Positions 52,533 through 60,388 of a DNA stretch of 64,000 nt are shown here, piece after piece. The DNA is from Chryseobacterium sp. MYb264 (GTDB lineage Bacteria > Bacteroidota > Bacteroidia > Flavobacteriales > Weeksellaceae). Each line of letters opens with the position of its first letter. Position 1 is the first letter of the stretch. The position numbers were made by a program, and so were the translations under genes. Under the pieces are notes generated by a model. That model saw only the letters and a list, made by a program, of their open reading frames with translations. It was not told the DNA's origin and did no database searches. The stretch covers positions 4,278,001 to 4,342,000 of the forward strand of contig NZ_CP142422.1 of assembly GCF_035974275.1 (NCBI RefSeq). The letters run 5' to 3'.

Positions 52533-53042
52533 TTAGCCCAAATCAACCTGTCCTTCTCTGCAAAGATCAAGGATTTCGTCAACTTTTTCTATCGTTAAAT
52601 TTTCATGAAAGAATTTTCCTAACTGCATCATCGGAGCATATCCACAAGCACCCAAACATTCAGCAGGTTTTAAGGTGAACATTCCGTCTTCCGTAGTTTG
52701 TCCGTCTTTAATGTTCAGTTTTGTTCTGATATGATCAAGGATTTTTTCGCTTCCGCAAACCATACAAGGCCCCGTTCTGCAAACTTCCAAAACATATTTA
52801 CCAACCGGCTTCATGTTGAACATCGTATAGAAAGTTGCCACTTCATATACTTCAATTGGCTTAATACTCAATAATTCTGCAACATAATCCATCACAGGAA
52901 CGTCTAACCATCCTCCGAATTCTTTCTGTGCCACGTGAAGTACAGGAAGAAGAGCAGACTTTTGTCTTCCTTCAGGATATCTTGCGATAATTTTGTGTAC
53001 CTGTGCTAAACTTTCCGGTTTAAAAGCTATTGTTTCGCTCAT
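52533..53042 (-). CDS. nuoE: NADH-quinone oxidoreductase subunit E
   Basis: NuoE carries the 2Fe-2S cluster N1a. The 169-residue protein has CRTGPCMVCGSE and ECLGACGYAPMMQ with the expected cysteines. The thioredoxin-like fold is implied by the VYEVATFYTMF segment. Gap of 105 bases to nuoD contains an inverted repeat. Confidence 0.95.
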   Translation of the reverse strand: MSETIAFKPESLAQVHKIIARYPEGRQKSALLPVLHVAQKEFGGWLDVPVMDYVAELLSIKPIEVYEVATFYTMFNMKPVGKYVLEVCRTGPCMVCGSEKILDHIRTKLNIKDGQTTEDGMFTLKPAECLGACGYAPMMQLGKFFHENLTIEKVDEILDLCREGQVDLG

Positions 53043-53147
53043 TTTTTATCTAAGATTTCAGATGCCAGATTTCAGACATCAGATTTTAAATTTATATATA
53101 AAGGAAAAAGTCTTACATCTAAAATCTGATGTCTGACTTCTTCTTTT
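53043..53147. repeat. Intergenic island with a perfect 17-bp inverted repeat between nuoD and nuoE
   Basis: TCAGACATCAGATTTTA (53072-53088) is exactly complementary to TAAAATCTGATGTCTGA (53120-53136), separated by 31 bases. It is built from the same AGATNTCAGATG words as the nuoG-nuoH gap. Confidence 0.7.
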
Positions 53148-54371
53148 TTATGCGTCTAATTCTCCCGCAATAATATTCATACTACACATCGTAACGATTG
53201 CATCAGAGATTACAGAACCTGTAATCATCTCAGGATACGCCTGGTAGTAGATAAAACATGGTCTTCTGAAGTGCAGTCTGTAAGGACTTCTTCCACCATC
53301 ACTCACCAAATAAAATCCTAATTCTCCGTTTCCACCTTCTACAGCGTGGTAAACTTCACCTTTAGGCACATCTGTTTCTCCCATTACAATTTTGAAATGG
53401 TAAATCAAAGCTTCCATTTTTTGATAAACATCTGCCTTTTCAGGAAGATAAAAATCCGGAACATCCGCATGGAATGGCCCTTCTGGAAGATTGTCGTATG
53501 CTTGGTTGATAATTTTTAGTGATTCCCAGATTTCCTGCTGACGAACCATGAAACGGTCGTAAGTATCTCCTGCAGTTCCTACCGGAATGATGAAATCGAA
53601 ATCTTCATAAGAAGAATAAGGTTGTGCAACTCTTACATCATAATCTACACCTGCTGCACGTAAGTTTGGACCTGTGAAACCGTAGCTTAAAGCTCTTTCC
53701 GCAGAGATTGCTCCCGCTCCGATGGTTCTGTCCATAAAAATTCTGTTTCTTTCTAATAAAGTACAGAATTCTTTAAATCTTGGTGGGAAAGTTTTAAGGA
53801 AATCCTTTAATAACTCATGGAATTTTGGGGTGAAATCTCTTTCAAAACCTCCGATTCTTCCCATATTGGTCGTCATTCTCGCTCCGCAGATCTGCTCATA
53901 CATATCATAAATACGTTCTCTTTCGATGAACATATAGGTAAGACCAGTAATTGCTCCGGAGTCCATCCCGGTTACACCGTTACAGATAAGGTGGTCACCG
54001 ATTCTTGCTAATTCCATTAAAATAACACGCATATAATCTACACGCTTTGGAACTTTAACGCCGATTAGCTTCTCCACTGTCATGTGCCAACCAATGTTAT
54101 TAATCGGTGCAGAACAGTAATTCATACGGTCGGTAAGGGTAGTAATCTGAGAGTAGTTTCTTCTTTCAGAAATTTTCTCAAATGCTCTGTGGATATACCC
54201 AACGGTTTGCTCAGCGTGAAGGATTCTTTCTCCATCCATCGTTAAGATATTCTGGAAAATTCCGTGCGTTGCAGGGTGAGTGGGTCCTAAATTGAGGGTG
54301 TATAATTGTCCGTCAATTTGCTCCTTACTGTCGTACTGGTTTAGTATATTAGATAATGAGTTATCTTTCAT
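53148..54371 (-). CDS. nuoD: NADH-quinone oxidoreductase subunit D
   Basis: NuoD is a 407-residue hydrogenase-related subunit forming the quinone site. It carries the signature LGPTHPATHGIFQ near the N-terminus, GYIHRAFEKISE, RIGDHLICNG and the C-terminal RLHFRRPCFIYYQ with the IVTMCSMNIIAGELDA-type end. NuoC and NuoD are separate genes here, as in many bacteria other than Escherichia coli. Confidence 0.96.
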   Translation of the reverse strand: MKDNSLSNILNQYDSKEQIDGQLYTLNLGPTHPATHGIFQNILTMDGERILHAEQTVGYIHRAFEKISERRNYSQITTLTDRMNYCSAPINNIGWHMTVEKLIGVKVPKRVDYMRVILMELARIGDHLICNGVTGMDSGAITGLTYMFIERERIYDMYEQICGARMTTNMGRIGGFERDFTPKFHELLKDFLKTFPPRFKEFCTLLERNRIFMDRTIGAGAISAERALSYGFTGPNLRAAGVDYDVRVAQPYSSYEDFDFIIPVGTAGDTYDRFMVRQQEIWESLKIINQAYDNLPEGPFHADVPDFYLPEKADVYQKMEALIYHFKIVMGETDVPKGEVYHAVEGGNGELGFYLVSDGGRSPYRLHFRRPCFIYYQAYPEMITGSVISDAIVTMCSMNIIAGELDA

Positions 54372-54417
54372 AATGTTTGCTTTTAGCTATTTGCTTTTGG
54401 CTAATTGCCTTCCGCTA
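54372..54417. repeat. Intergenic word-repeat between nuoC and nuoD
   Basis: TGCTTTTAGCTATTTGCTTTTGGCTAATTGCC holds two TTTTNGCTA words, like the nuoE-nuoF gap. Confidence 0.4.
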
Positions 54418-54912
54418 TTATCTTCCGAACATGCTGTCGTTCTTGTCGGTTCTGGTTCCGTCTTCCAAACGATATTCCTTCAACATTGGGTGGTATCCAA
54501 GATCTTCCATATTTAAAATAGCTCTAAGATCTGGGTGCCCTTTAAATTTAATTCCGTAGAAATCAAAAGTTTCCCTTTCCATCCAGTTAGCTCCGGCGTA
54601 TAATTCTACTAAAGAATCAACTTCGATATTTTCTCTGGACATAAAGATCTTCAGACGCAATCTGAAATTAGCCATCATATTATGCAAATGATAAACAACG
54701 CCTATTTCTTTTTCAGGGAATTCTGGGTAATGGATTCCACAAATATCTGTAAGGAAGTTAAATTCTAATGATGAATCTTTAAGATAATGAATAATCTTCT
54801 TGATATCTTCTTTCTTCACCTCGATCGTCAGCATTCCATACGGTTCTGAACTTTCGATTACAGATTCCGGAAATTCTCTTGTGATTGCTTCTAATACAAA
54901 TTCGTTTGTCAT
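54418..54912 (-). CDS. nuoC: NADH-quinone oxidoreductase subunit C
   Basis: NuoC is a 30-kDa-type peripheral subunit; here 164 residues. The family motif is visible as ANWMERETFDFYGIKFKGHPDLRAIL (only partly quoted: YDLFGI-type WMERETFDF YGI, then GHPDLR) and it ends with an EDG-type tail. It is placed between nuoB and nuoD as normal. Confidence 0.93.
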   Translation of the reverse strand: MTNEFVLEAITREFPESVIESSEPYGMLTIEVKKEDIKKIIHYLKDSSLEFNFLTDICGIHYPEFPEKEIGVVYHLHNMMANFRLRLKIFMSRENIEVDSLVELYAGANWMERETFDFYGIKFKGHPDLRAILNMEDLGYHPMLKEYRLEDGTRTDKNDSMFGR

Positions 54913-54917
54913 TTCCG

Positions 54918-55478
54918 TTAGTTGCTTATGTTGTAAGAATCTAATAATTTCTGATATTCAGGAAGATCTCTTCTTCTGATGCTTTCGCTTTCAACGAGAG
55001 CCTGAACCTGCATTACTCCTTCAATAATCTGCTCCGGTCTTGGAGGACATCCTGGAACATATACATCTACAGGAATAATTTTATCGATACCTTGTAATAC
55101 AGAATACGTATCAAAAATACCACCGCTGGAAGCACAAGCTCCAACAGCCACCACCCATTTCGGCTCAGCCATCTGAGTGTAAACTTCTTTTAGGACAGGT
55201 CCTAATTTCTTTGATATAGTTCCGCAAACCATCAGCATATCTGCCTGTCTTGGTGAGAAAGAGTTTCTTTCCATACCAAATCTTGAAGCATCGTATGTTG
55301 GGTTTAGGGTAGCCATAAACTCGATACCACAACAAGAGGTTGCAAAAGGTAAAGGCCAAAGTGAAAATTTCCTCGCCATCCCGATTACACTGCTCAGTTT
55401 CGTTGCGAAAAACCCTTCTCCTTCAAATCCTTCCGGAGCAGGTGCATCTGTTCTTATTACTGGTTTGTTGTCTGACAT
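54918..55478 (-). CDS. nuoB: NADH-quinone oxidoreductase subunit B
   Basis: NuoB binds cluster N2, the last in the chain. The 186-residue protein has LPFATSCCGIEFM, CGTISKKLGP, GACASSGGIFD and PGCPPRPE, covering the four cysteines needed. It lies between nuoA and nuoC. Normal in length. Confidence 0.96.
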   Translation of the reverse strand: MSDNKPVIRTDAPAPEGFEGEGFFATKLSSVIGMARKFSLWPLPFATSCCGIEFMATLNPTYDASRFGMERNSFSPRQADMLMVCGTISKKLGPVLKEVYTQMAEPKWVVAVGACASSGGIFDTYSVLQGIDKIIPVDVYVPGCPPRPEQIIEGVMQVQALVESESIRRRDLPEYQKLLDSYNISN

Positions 55479-55565
55479 TTTTTTATAAATATTTAAAGAT
55501 TAAAGAGATTTAATGATTGAAAAATTAATCATGATTTAAATTCTCGAATCTTTTAATGTTAAAAT

Positions 55566-55937
55566 TTATTTATCCCAATCTAAAGCGCCACGTTTCCAAA
55601 CATAGAAAAATGCCATGAAGAAAATCGCCACGAAGGTAAGTACTGCCAAGAATCCTTCCATTCCGAATTCTCTGAAGTTGACAGCGTATGGGTAAAAAAA
55701 TACGATCTCAATATCGAATAATACGAATAATACCGCTGTCAAAAAGTATTTGATGGAAAACGGTGTTCTTGCATTTCCTTCTACCGGGACACCACATTCC
55801 CAGCTTTGGTTTTTTACAGAATTTCCTTTTTTCTGTTTAGGGCCTAAAAAATGCGCTCCAAGCAAAGAAACTGCTACGAATGCTACCGCAACACCTGCTT
55901 GTATTAGGATCGGAATATAACTTTCAGGTAAATTCAT
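55566..55937 (-). CDS. nuoA: NADH-quinone oxidoreductase subunit A
   Basis: NuoA is a 123-residue three-helix membrane subunit; WECGVPVEGNARTPFSIKYFL and FDIEIVFFYPYAV are the conserved loop and helix. It is the first gene of the operon, preceded by a -7 box. There is an 87-base gap to nuoB with no repeat of note. Confidence 0.94.
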   Translation of the reverse strand: MNLPESYIPILIQAGVAVAFVAVSLLGAHFLGPKQKKGNSVKNQSWECGVPVEGNARTPFSIKYFLTAVLFVLFDIEIVFFYPYAVNFREFGMEGFLAVLTFVAIFFMAFFYVWKRGALDWDK

Positions 55938-55960
55938 TTTTGCATTATTATCTCAATTTG

Positions 55961-55968
55961 CAAATTTA
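55961..55968 (-). promoter_or_regulatory. -7 box of the nuo operon
   Basis: On the minus strand TAAATTTG matches TAnnTTTG, 23 bases before the nuoA ATG. Initiation near 55954 would leave a leader of about 17 bases. Confidence 0.6.
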
Positions 55969-56059
55969 GCGAATAAACAAGAAAGCATGAAATTTATCAG
56001 CTTAAAAGTAGCTCTAAAATAGGTAAAACTGATAATTTAGAATCAGTAAAAATAAGATT

Positions 56060-56236
56060 TTATTTCTTTATTTTTTTAAGCAGAGAGAAGGCCATGAACG
56101 AAATATATCCAAAGAGAATGCTTGCGTAAATAATATTAATCGCTGTATTGGTACGATCGTCTTCAGATTGCAAAAAGAAATTGTAGATGATGAATCCGGC
56201 GATTAAAATGGCGAAGATGATTAAGTGGGGCTTCAT
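56060..56236 (-). CDS. 58-residue membrane protein, unknown function
   Basis: The minus strand from ATG 56236 encodes two hydrophobic helices joined by an acidic loop: LIIFAILIAGFIIYNFF, then LQSEDDRTNTA, then a second helix IIYASILFGYISFMAFSLL, with a basic KKIKK tail. The codon use is normal and no stop interrupts it. Small proteins of this kind are often missed. It lies between the GNAT-like gene and nuoA, on the same strand as both. Confidence 0.6.
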   Translation of the reverse strand: MKPHLIIFAILIAGFIIYNFFLQSEDDRTNTAINIIYASILFGYISFMAFSLLKKIKK

Positions 56237-56270
56237 GTGGGGGAGAGGGGGTGTAGGGTTTTAGTGTTTG

Positions 56271-56342
56271 AGAGTCTGAGAGTCTGAGAGTCTTAGAGTC
56301 TTAGAGTCTTAGAGTTTTAGGGTCTTAGAGTAAAAGAGTATC
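56271..56342. repeat. Octamer tandem repeat (AGAGTCTT type, about nine units)
   Basis: The units read AGAGTCTG twice, AGAGTCTT three times, then AGAGTTTT, AGGGTCTT, AGAGTAAA and AGAGTATC. Eight-base period with decay at one end. Intergenic; a microsatellite-like array without spacers. Confidence 0.75.
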
Positions 56343-56384
56343 AGATGAGTTGTGAATAAAATTGGTAAGAGTGCTCATTACCAA

Positions 56385-57518
56385 TTATTCATTACCTATA
56401 TTTAAAGAATAGGTTCTTCTTCTTTTGTGATTCACCGGATTATAATCCTGCCATAAAACCTGAACGCTTTTGTTTTCTTCCAGTTCAGGATTCGTTTCCG
56501 CAAACTGGATCCCCATACTTGTAAATCTTACAAAAATTTCTTTGAAAATAATAGCCGTTACACCACGTCTCTGATATTCCGGGTGAATTCCGATAAGGTA
56601 GAAGTTGGCCCGGTCGTTTTTCTTGCTTGCCTGTAAAAAATGCCACCAACCAAACGGGAATAGCTTTCCTTTTGATTTTTGCAACGCCTTAGAGTAAGAA
56701 GGCATGGTAATCGCGAAAGAAACCAGCTCATTATTCTCGTCCACCACACAGATTACATAGTTTTTGTCGATAAAAGGGAAATATTTTTCTTTATAGGTCT
56801 TTATCTGCTCCTCAGAAATTGGGGTGTAGGTCGATAGATGCCTGTATGTTTCATCCAGCAATTTAAACATAGGCTCCACAAAAGGGAGAATTTCTTCTTT
56901 CGATTTAAAATGAAGAACTTTAAGCTTGTATTTTTGAGCAATCAGTCCACTGAATTTTTCTACTTTTTCAGGTAAAACTTTAGGGAAATTCATTTCAAAT
57001 TCCACCCATTCTTTTTCTTTTGTTAAACCAAGATCTTCAAGGTGTTTCGGATAGTATTCATGATTGTAAATACCGATCATCGTTGCCAGTTTATCAAAAC
57101 CCATCGTTAGCATTCCTGCTTTATCGAGGTTGGTAAAACCCATTGGTCCTTCAATCTTGTCGATGTTGTTTTCTTTAGCATAATCGATTGCTTTCTGAAT
57201 TAATGCCTTTGAAACCTCTGTATCATCAATAAAATCGATCCAGCCGAAGCGTACTTTTTTTATGCCCAGTTCTTTTTCCTCTTTATGATTGATGATCACC
57301 GCTATTCTTCCAACCACTTTATTGTCCTTCTTGGCAATGAATTGTTTAGACTGAGAATAGTTTAAAGCAGGGTTTTCCTTCGCATCCCAGATTTTAAATT
57401 CATCCTTTATAAAAGAAGGAACATAATAAGGGCTATTTTTGTAAAGATCCATCGGGAATTGTATAAACTGCTTCAGGTCATTAGGCGTTTTTACTTCAAT
57501 AATAGAGACTGTAGACAT
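56385..57518 (-). CDS. GNAT-like N-acetyltransferase family protein
   Basis: A 377-residue protein. The C-terminal half contains a GNAT-like core (YVICVVDENNELVSFAITMP, FYLIGIHPEYQRRGVTAIIFKEI, the latter a Q/RxxGxxx acetyl-CoA loop). The N-terminal half repeats the fold more weakly (GRIAVIINHKEEK, VRFGWIDFIDD). I chose ATG 57518; an in-frame TTG at 57545 precedes it. A -7 box at 57543-57550 overlaps that TTG, which supports the ATG. Two tandem acetyltransferase-like domains are common in such proteins, the substrate is unknown. Confidence 0.7.
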   Translation of the reverse strand: MSTVSIIEVKTPNDLKQFIQFPMDLYKNSPYYVPSFIKDEFKIWDAKENPALNYSQSKQFIAKKDNKVVGRIAVIINHKEEKELGIKKVRFGWIDFIDDTEVSKALIQKAIDYAKENNIDKIEGPMGFTNLDKAGMLTMGFDKLATMIGIYNHEYYPKHLEDLGLTKEKEWVEFEMNFPKVLPEKVEKFSGLIAQKYKLKVLHFKSKEEILPFVEPMFKLLDETYRHLSTYTPISEEQIKTYKEKYFPFIDKNYVICVVDENNELVSFAITMPSYSKALQKSKGKLFPFGWWHFLQASKKNDRANFYLIGIHPEYQRRGVTAIIFKEIFVRFTSMGIQFAETNPELEENKSVQVLWQDYNPVNHKRRRTYSLNIGNE

Positions 57519-57542
57519 AAGTTCAAAAGGGTAATTAATCAA

Positions 57543-57550
57543 CAAATATA
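57543..57550 (-). promoter_or_regulatory. -7 box of the GNAT-like gene
   Basis: On the minus strand TATATTTG matches TAnnTTTG, 24 bases before ATG 57518. Confidence 0.5.
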
Positions 57551-57624
57551 AATAATAAAATCGTAATACTTTGGCATAGTTTTTACATCTTAAAGCTTGA
57601 AAATAGACAATAAAGTTAGTTAAA

Positions 57625-58335
57625 ATGATAGGTTATTACATAATTATCGGAATTTCGATGCTGGTAAGCTGGTGGGTTTCATCAAGATTGAAATCGAAAT
57701 TTGAATATTATTCTAATATACATCTTAGGAACGGACTTTCTGGTAAAGAAGTGGCGGAAAAGATGTTAAGAGATAATGGAATTAACGACGTTCAGGTGAT
57801 TTCAGTTCCTGGGCAATTGACAGATCACTATAATCCTGCGGATAAAACAGTGAATCTTTCAGAAGCAGTTTATATGCAGAGAAACGCTGCCGCTGCTGCT
57901 GTTGCCGCTCATGAGTGTGGGCACGCAGTTCAGCATGCTGTAGGATATTCAATGTTACAATTAAGATCAAAGCTTGTTCCGGTGGTTCAGATTAGCTCAA
58001 ATTTAATGCAATTTGTTCTTATCGGAGGAATTATGATCATGGCTGCAACACGAAGTATAGATAACCCTAATGGAAATACCTTGGTTCTTGCCATTGGAGT
58101 TATCATGTTTGCCTTTACTACTCTTTTTGCATTCGTAACACTTCCGGTGGAATACGACGCGAGCAACAGAGCAATGAAATGGTTGAAAGATACCGGAACG
58201 GTAACTGCCGAAGAGTTTGTAGGGGTCCAGGATAGTTTAAAGTGGGCTGCCAGAACGTATGTTGTAGCTGCCATCGGTTCTCTAGCACAACTCCTTTACT
58301 GGGCATCATTATTGATGGGAGGAAGAAGAGATTAA
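57625..58335 (+). CDS. Membrane zinc metallopeptidase (YugP-type)
   Basis: The 236-residue protein has an N-terminal helix (IGYYIIIGISMLVSWWV), then the zinc site AAHECGHAVQH with HExxH at 96-100, and at least three more helices (FVLIGGIMIMAA, LVLAIGVIMFAFTTLFAFVTL). This is the YugP-type neutral zinc metallopeptidase family. It is convergent with the YigZ gene and shares four bases with its stop. No partner protease or substrate is evident. Confidence 0.88.
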   Translation: MIGYYIIIGISMLVSWWVSSRLKSKFEYYSNIHLRNGLSGKEVAEKMLRDNGINDVQVISVPGQLTDHYNPADKTVNLSEAVYMQRNAAAAAVAAHECGHAVQHAVGYSMLQLRSKLVPVVQISSNLMQFVLIGGIMIMAATRSIDNPNGNTLVLAIGVIMFAFTTLFAFVTLPVEYDASNRAMKWLKDTGTVTAEEFVGVQDSLKWAARTYVVAAIGSLAQLLYWASLLMGGRRD

Positions 58336-58937
58336 TCCTTAAATGCAAAAGAAACATACTGCATCTCGGACAATTTGTCTGAGATGTTTTCTTTTTGTGC
58401 CAATTTTAAAGAGGCGGTGAGAATGCAGTTTTCATTAGCGTCAAAATCAAGTACTTTAGCATCGAATTTTGAAAGTAGAGTGAAAATTGTATTCTGCTGA
58501 TTAAAATTAAACTGAATTTCCACTTTTGTTTCCAGTTCTTTTGTAATGATATTGGCTTCTTCTAACGTGATTTTCGCAGATTCTTTATATGCTTTTACCA
58601 AACCTGAAACGCCGAGTTTGGTTCCGCCATAATATCTTACGGAAATAACCAAAACATTAGTGATCTCATGAGCTAATAATTGATTATAGATAGGCAAACC
58701 TGCACTTCCTGATGGTTCTCCGTCATCATTAGCACGGTAATTTTCACCATTCAGCCCCATGCGGAAAGCGTAGCAATGATGGGTGGCTTTCGGATGTTCA
58801 GCTCTGATTTTTTCTAAAGCATTCTTTAATTGCTCTTCATTATGTACCGGAAAGGCAAATCCGAGAAACTTGCTTCCTTTTTCTTTTAATAAAGTGTTTT
58901 CTATCGGTTTTTCTATGGTTTTGTATTCGAACTGCAT
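58332..58937 (-). CDS. YigZ/IMPACT-family protein
   Basis: YigZ (IMPACT family) proteins are thought to bind nucleic acids or translation factors; their precise job in bacteria is unclear. The 201-residue protein shows the family pattern KGSKFLGFAFPV, RAEHPKATHHCYAFRM, NDDGEPSGSAGLPIYNQL and SVRYYGGTKLGVSGLVKAY, covering the UPF0029 N-terminal domain and the EF-G-like C-terminal domain. The stop overlaps the convergent peptidase stop by four bases. Confidence 0.9.
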   Translation of the reverse strand: MQFEYKTIEKPIENTLLKEKGSKFLGFAFPVHNEEQLKNALEKIRAEHPKATHHCYAFRMGLNGENYRANDDGEPSGSAGLPIYNQLLAHEITNVLVISVRYYGGTKLGVSGLVKAYKESAKITLEEANIITKELETKVEIQFNFNQQNTIFTLLSKFDAKVLDFDANENCILTASLKLAQKENISDKLSEMQYVSFAFKD

Positions 58938-58957
58938 TTTCCAGCATATTATTGGTG

Positions 58958-58965
58958 CAAAAATA
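58958..58965 (-). promoter_or_regulatory. -7 box of the yigZ-type gene
   Basis: On the minus strand TATTTTTG matches TAnnTTTG, 20 bases before ATG 58937. Confidence 0.5.
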
Positions 58966-59000
58966 AGAAAGACTTTTAATGTGTCATTATTTTAAAAGAA

Positions 59001-59023
59001 AATACCGCCAAATAGACGGTATT
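59001..59023 (-). terminator. Hairpin after the bacteriocin-like peptide gene
   Basis: Stem AATACCG (59001-59007) with CGGTATT (59017-59023) and a following T-rich stretch for minus-strand transcripts. It lies 18 bases beyond the peptide stop. Confidence 0.55.
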
Positions 59024-59040
59024 TATATTGAATTTTAAAG

Positions 59041-59202
59041 TTATACACAAATAACGTCTCCGCCACCTCCGCCAGAATTTCTCCAATAACAGGTTTTGGT
59101 TCCTGAAGGGCAACCATATATTTCAACACAGCTCTCTTTTTTAATTGAACCTCCTTGAACAGTTTTTAAATTCTCTCTTGAGATTTTCTTTAGATTTTTC
59201 AT
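59041..59202 (-). CDS. Bacteriocin-like peptide with double-glycine leader
   Basis: The minus-strand frame from ATG 59202 encodes 53 residues: a leader NLKKISRENLKTVQGG ending in Gly-Gly, then a core with four cysteines (ESCVEIYGC, GTKTCYW and the final VICV) and a glycine run. This is the plan of the small leader-GG peptides (bacteriocin-like or ComC type) common in Chryseobacterium-like bacteria, which are cut and exported by C39-peptidase ABC transporters. No transporter or maturase is in this window, so export would have to be elsewhere. The peptide is too short for normal gene callers. A hairpin follows. Confidence 0.75.
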   Translation of the reverse strand: MKNLKKISRENLKTVQGGSIKKESCVEIYGCPSGTKTCYWRNSGGGGGDVICV

Positions 59203-59299
59203 AATTTTTTTGGTATTTGATTTTATCGAATGTATCGATTTGTTTTAATTTTAACCAAATTAACAATTAATTCAAAGATAAGTAATAAGAAATTTATAT

Positions 59300-60328
59300 T
59301 TATGAATTTTTTAACTTATAAAAAGAAATTGTATTATCTCTAAAATTCTCAACTTTATTAAATGTAAAATCAAAATCAGGAGCTTCAGTACCATTTTCCA
59401 GTTTCAAATTTTTATTTTTAATTACAATTGCTTCATCCCAAAGATTAGCATTGATGAATTGCTGTAAAGTAAAGCTTCCGCCTTCAATAATAACTGACTG
59501 AATTTGTTCTTTATATAAAGCTTCCATTAAATCTGAAAGAAAATTCTCTTTATCAATTTTAATAAAATGAATATGATCTTGAATTTCTTCTTTTACAGAA
59601 TTGATGACGATCGTTTTCGCTTCTTTATTATAAATATTAAAATCGTGCGGAACTTTCAATTCAAAATCAATTAAAATTCTTACAGGATTTACGCCTTCTA
59701 CATTTCTTACATTCAAACTCGGATTGTCATTCAAAGCAGTTTGCGTTCCAACCAAAATGGCATGCTCGTCCGCTCGCAACTGATGAACAAACTGATTTAC
59801 CAATGAATTAGAAATAGAGTAAGGTTTGAAATCTTTATCTAAAAATCCGTCACCCGATTCTGCCCATTTTAAGATAATATAAGGTCTTTTCTTTTCATGA
59901 TAAGTAAAAAATCTCTTATTCAGTTCAATACATTCTTTTTCTAGAACTCCTGAAACGGCTTCAATTCCTGCATCCTGAATAATCTTTTTTCCCTTCCCAT
60001 TCACTTTGTCATGAGAATCCATCGCACCAATCACCACTTTTTTGAAACCTAATTCTTTAATTTTTAAAGCGCATGGCGGAGTTTTTCCAAAATGAGCACA
60101 TGGCTCCAAAGAAACATAGATGGTAGATTCAGGAATCAACGATTTATCTTTTACAGAATTAATCGCATTAATTTCCGCATGATTTTCTCCAGCTTTTTGA
60201 TGATATCCTTCCCCGATGATTTCGTTGTTATGTACAATAACACTTCCCACCAAAGGATTAGGATATGTTTTTCCGATAGCTTTCTGAGCTAATTCGATAC
60301 ATCTTTTAATATAAAATTCGTCTTGCAT
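59300..60328 (-). CDS. ribD: Bifunctional riboflavin biosynthesis protein RibD
   Basis: RibD deaminates and then reduces the pyrimidine intermediate of riboflavin synthesis. In 342 residues the N-terminal deaminase zinc motif is NHAEINAI (His50, Glu52) with LEPCAHFGKTPPC (Cys77 and Cys86), and the C-terminal reductase domain carries VGTQTALNDNPSLNVR and VIIEGGSFTLQQFI. I chose ATG 60328; the frame extends to a TTG eight codons upstream, inside the preceding terminator. It follows the DUF349 gene with a terminator between. Confidence 0.92.
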   Translation of the reverse strand: MQDEFYIKRCIELAQKAIGKTYPNPLVGSVIVHNNEIIGEGYHQKAGENHAEINAINSVKDKSLIPESTIYVSLEPCAHFGKTPPCALKIKELGFKKVVIGAMDSHDKVNGKGKKIIQDAGIEAVSGVLEKECIELNKRFFTYHEKKRPYIILKWAESGDGFLDKDFKPYSISNSLVNQFVHQLRADEHAILVGTQTALNDNPSLNVRNVEGVNPVRILIDFELKVPHDFNIYNKEAKTIVINSVKEEIQDHIHFIKIDKENFLSDLMEALYKEQIQSVIIEGGSFTLQQFINANLWDEAIVIKNKNLKLENGTEAPDFDFTFNKVENFRDNTISFYKLKNS

Positions 60329-60336
60329 ATTGAATG

Positions 60337-60372
60337 AAAAAAGCGAAGTCAAATTACTTTGCTCCGCCTTTT
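60337..60372 (-). terminator. Intrinsic terminator of the DUF349 gene
   Basis: On the minus strand a GCGGAG/CTTCGC stem (one wobble) with inner CAAA/TTTG and a bulged A precedes a T-run at 60342-60337. The ribD start at 60328 is eight bases further on. Confidence 0.6.
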
Positions 60373-60388
60373 TAGATTTTTAACTATG

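Noticed and set aside
56271..56342. CRISPR array
   Set aside because: The unit is eight bases with no spacers; no cas gene is near.
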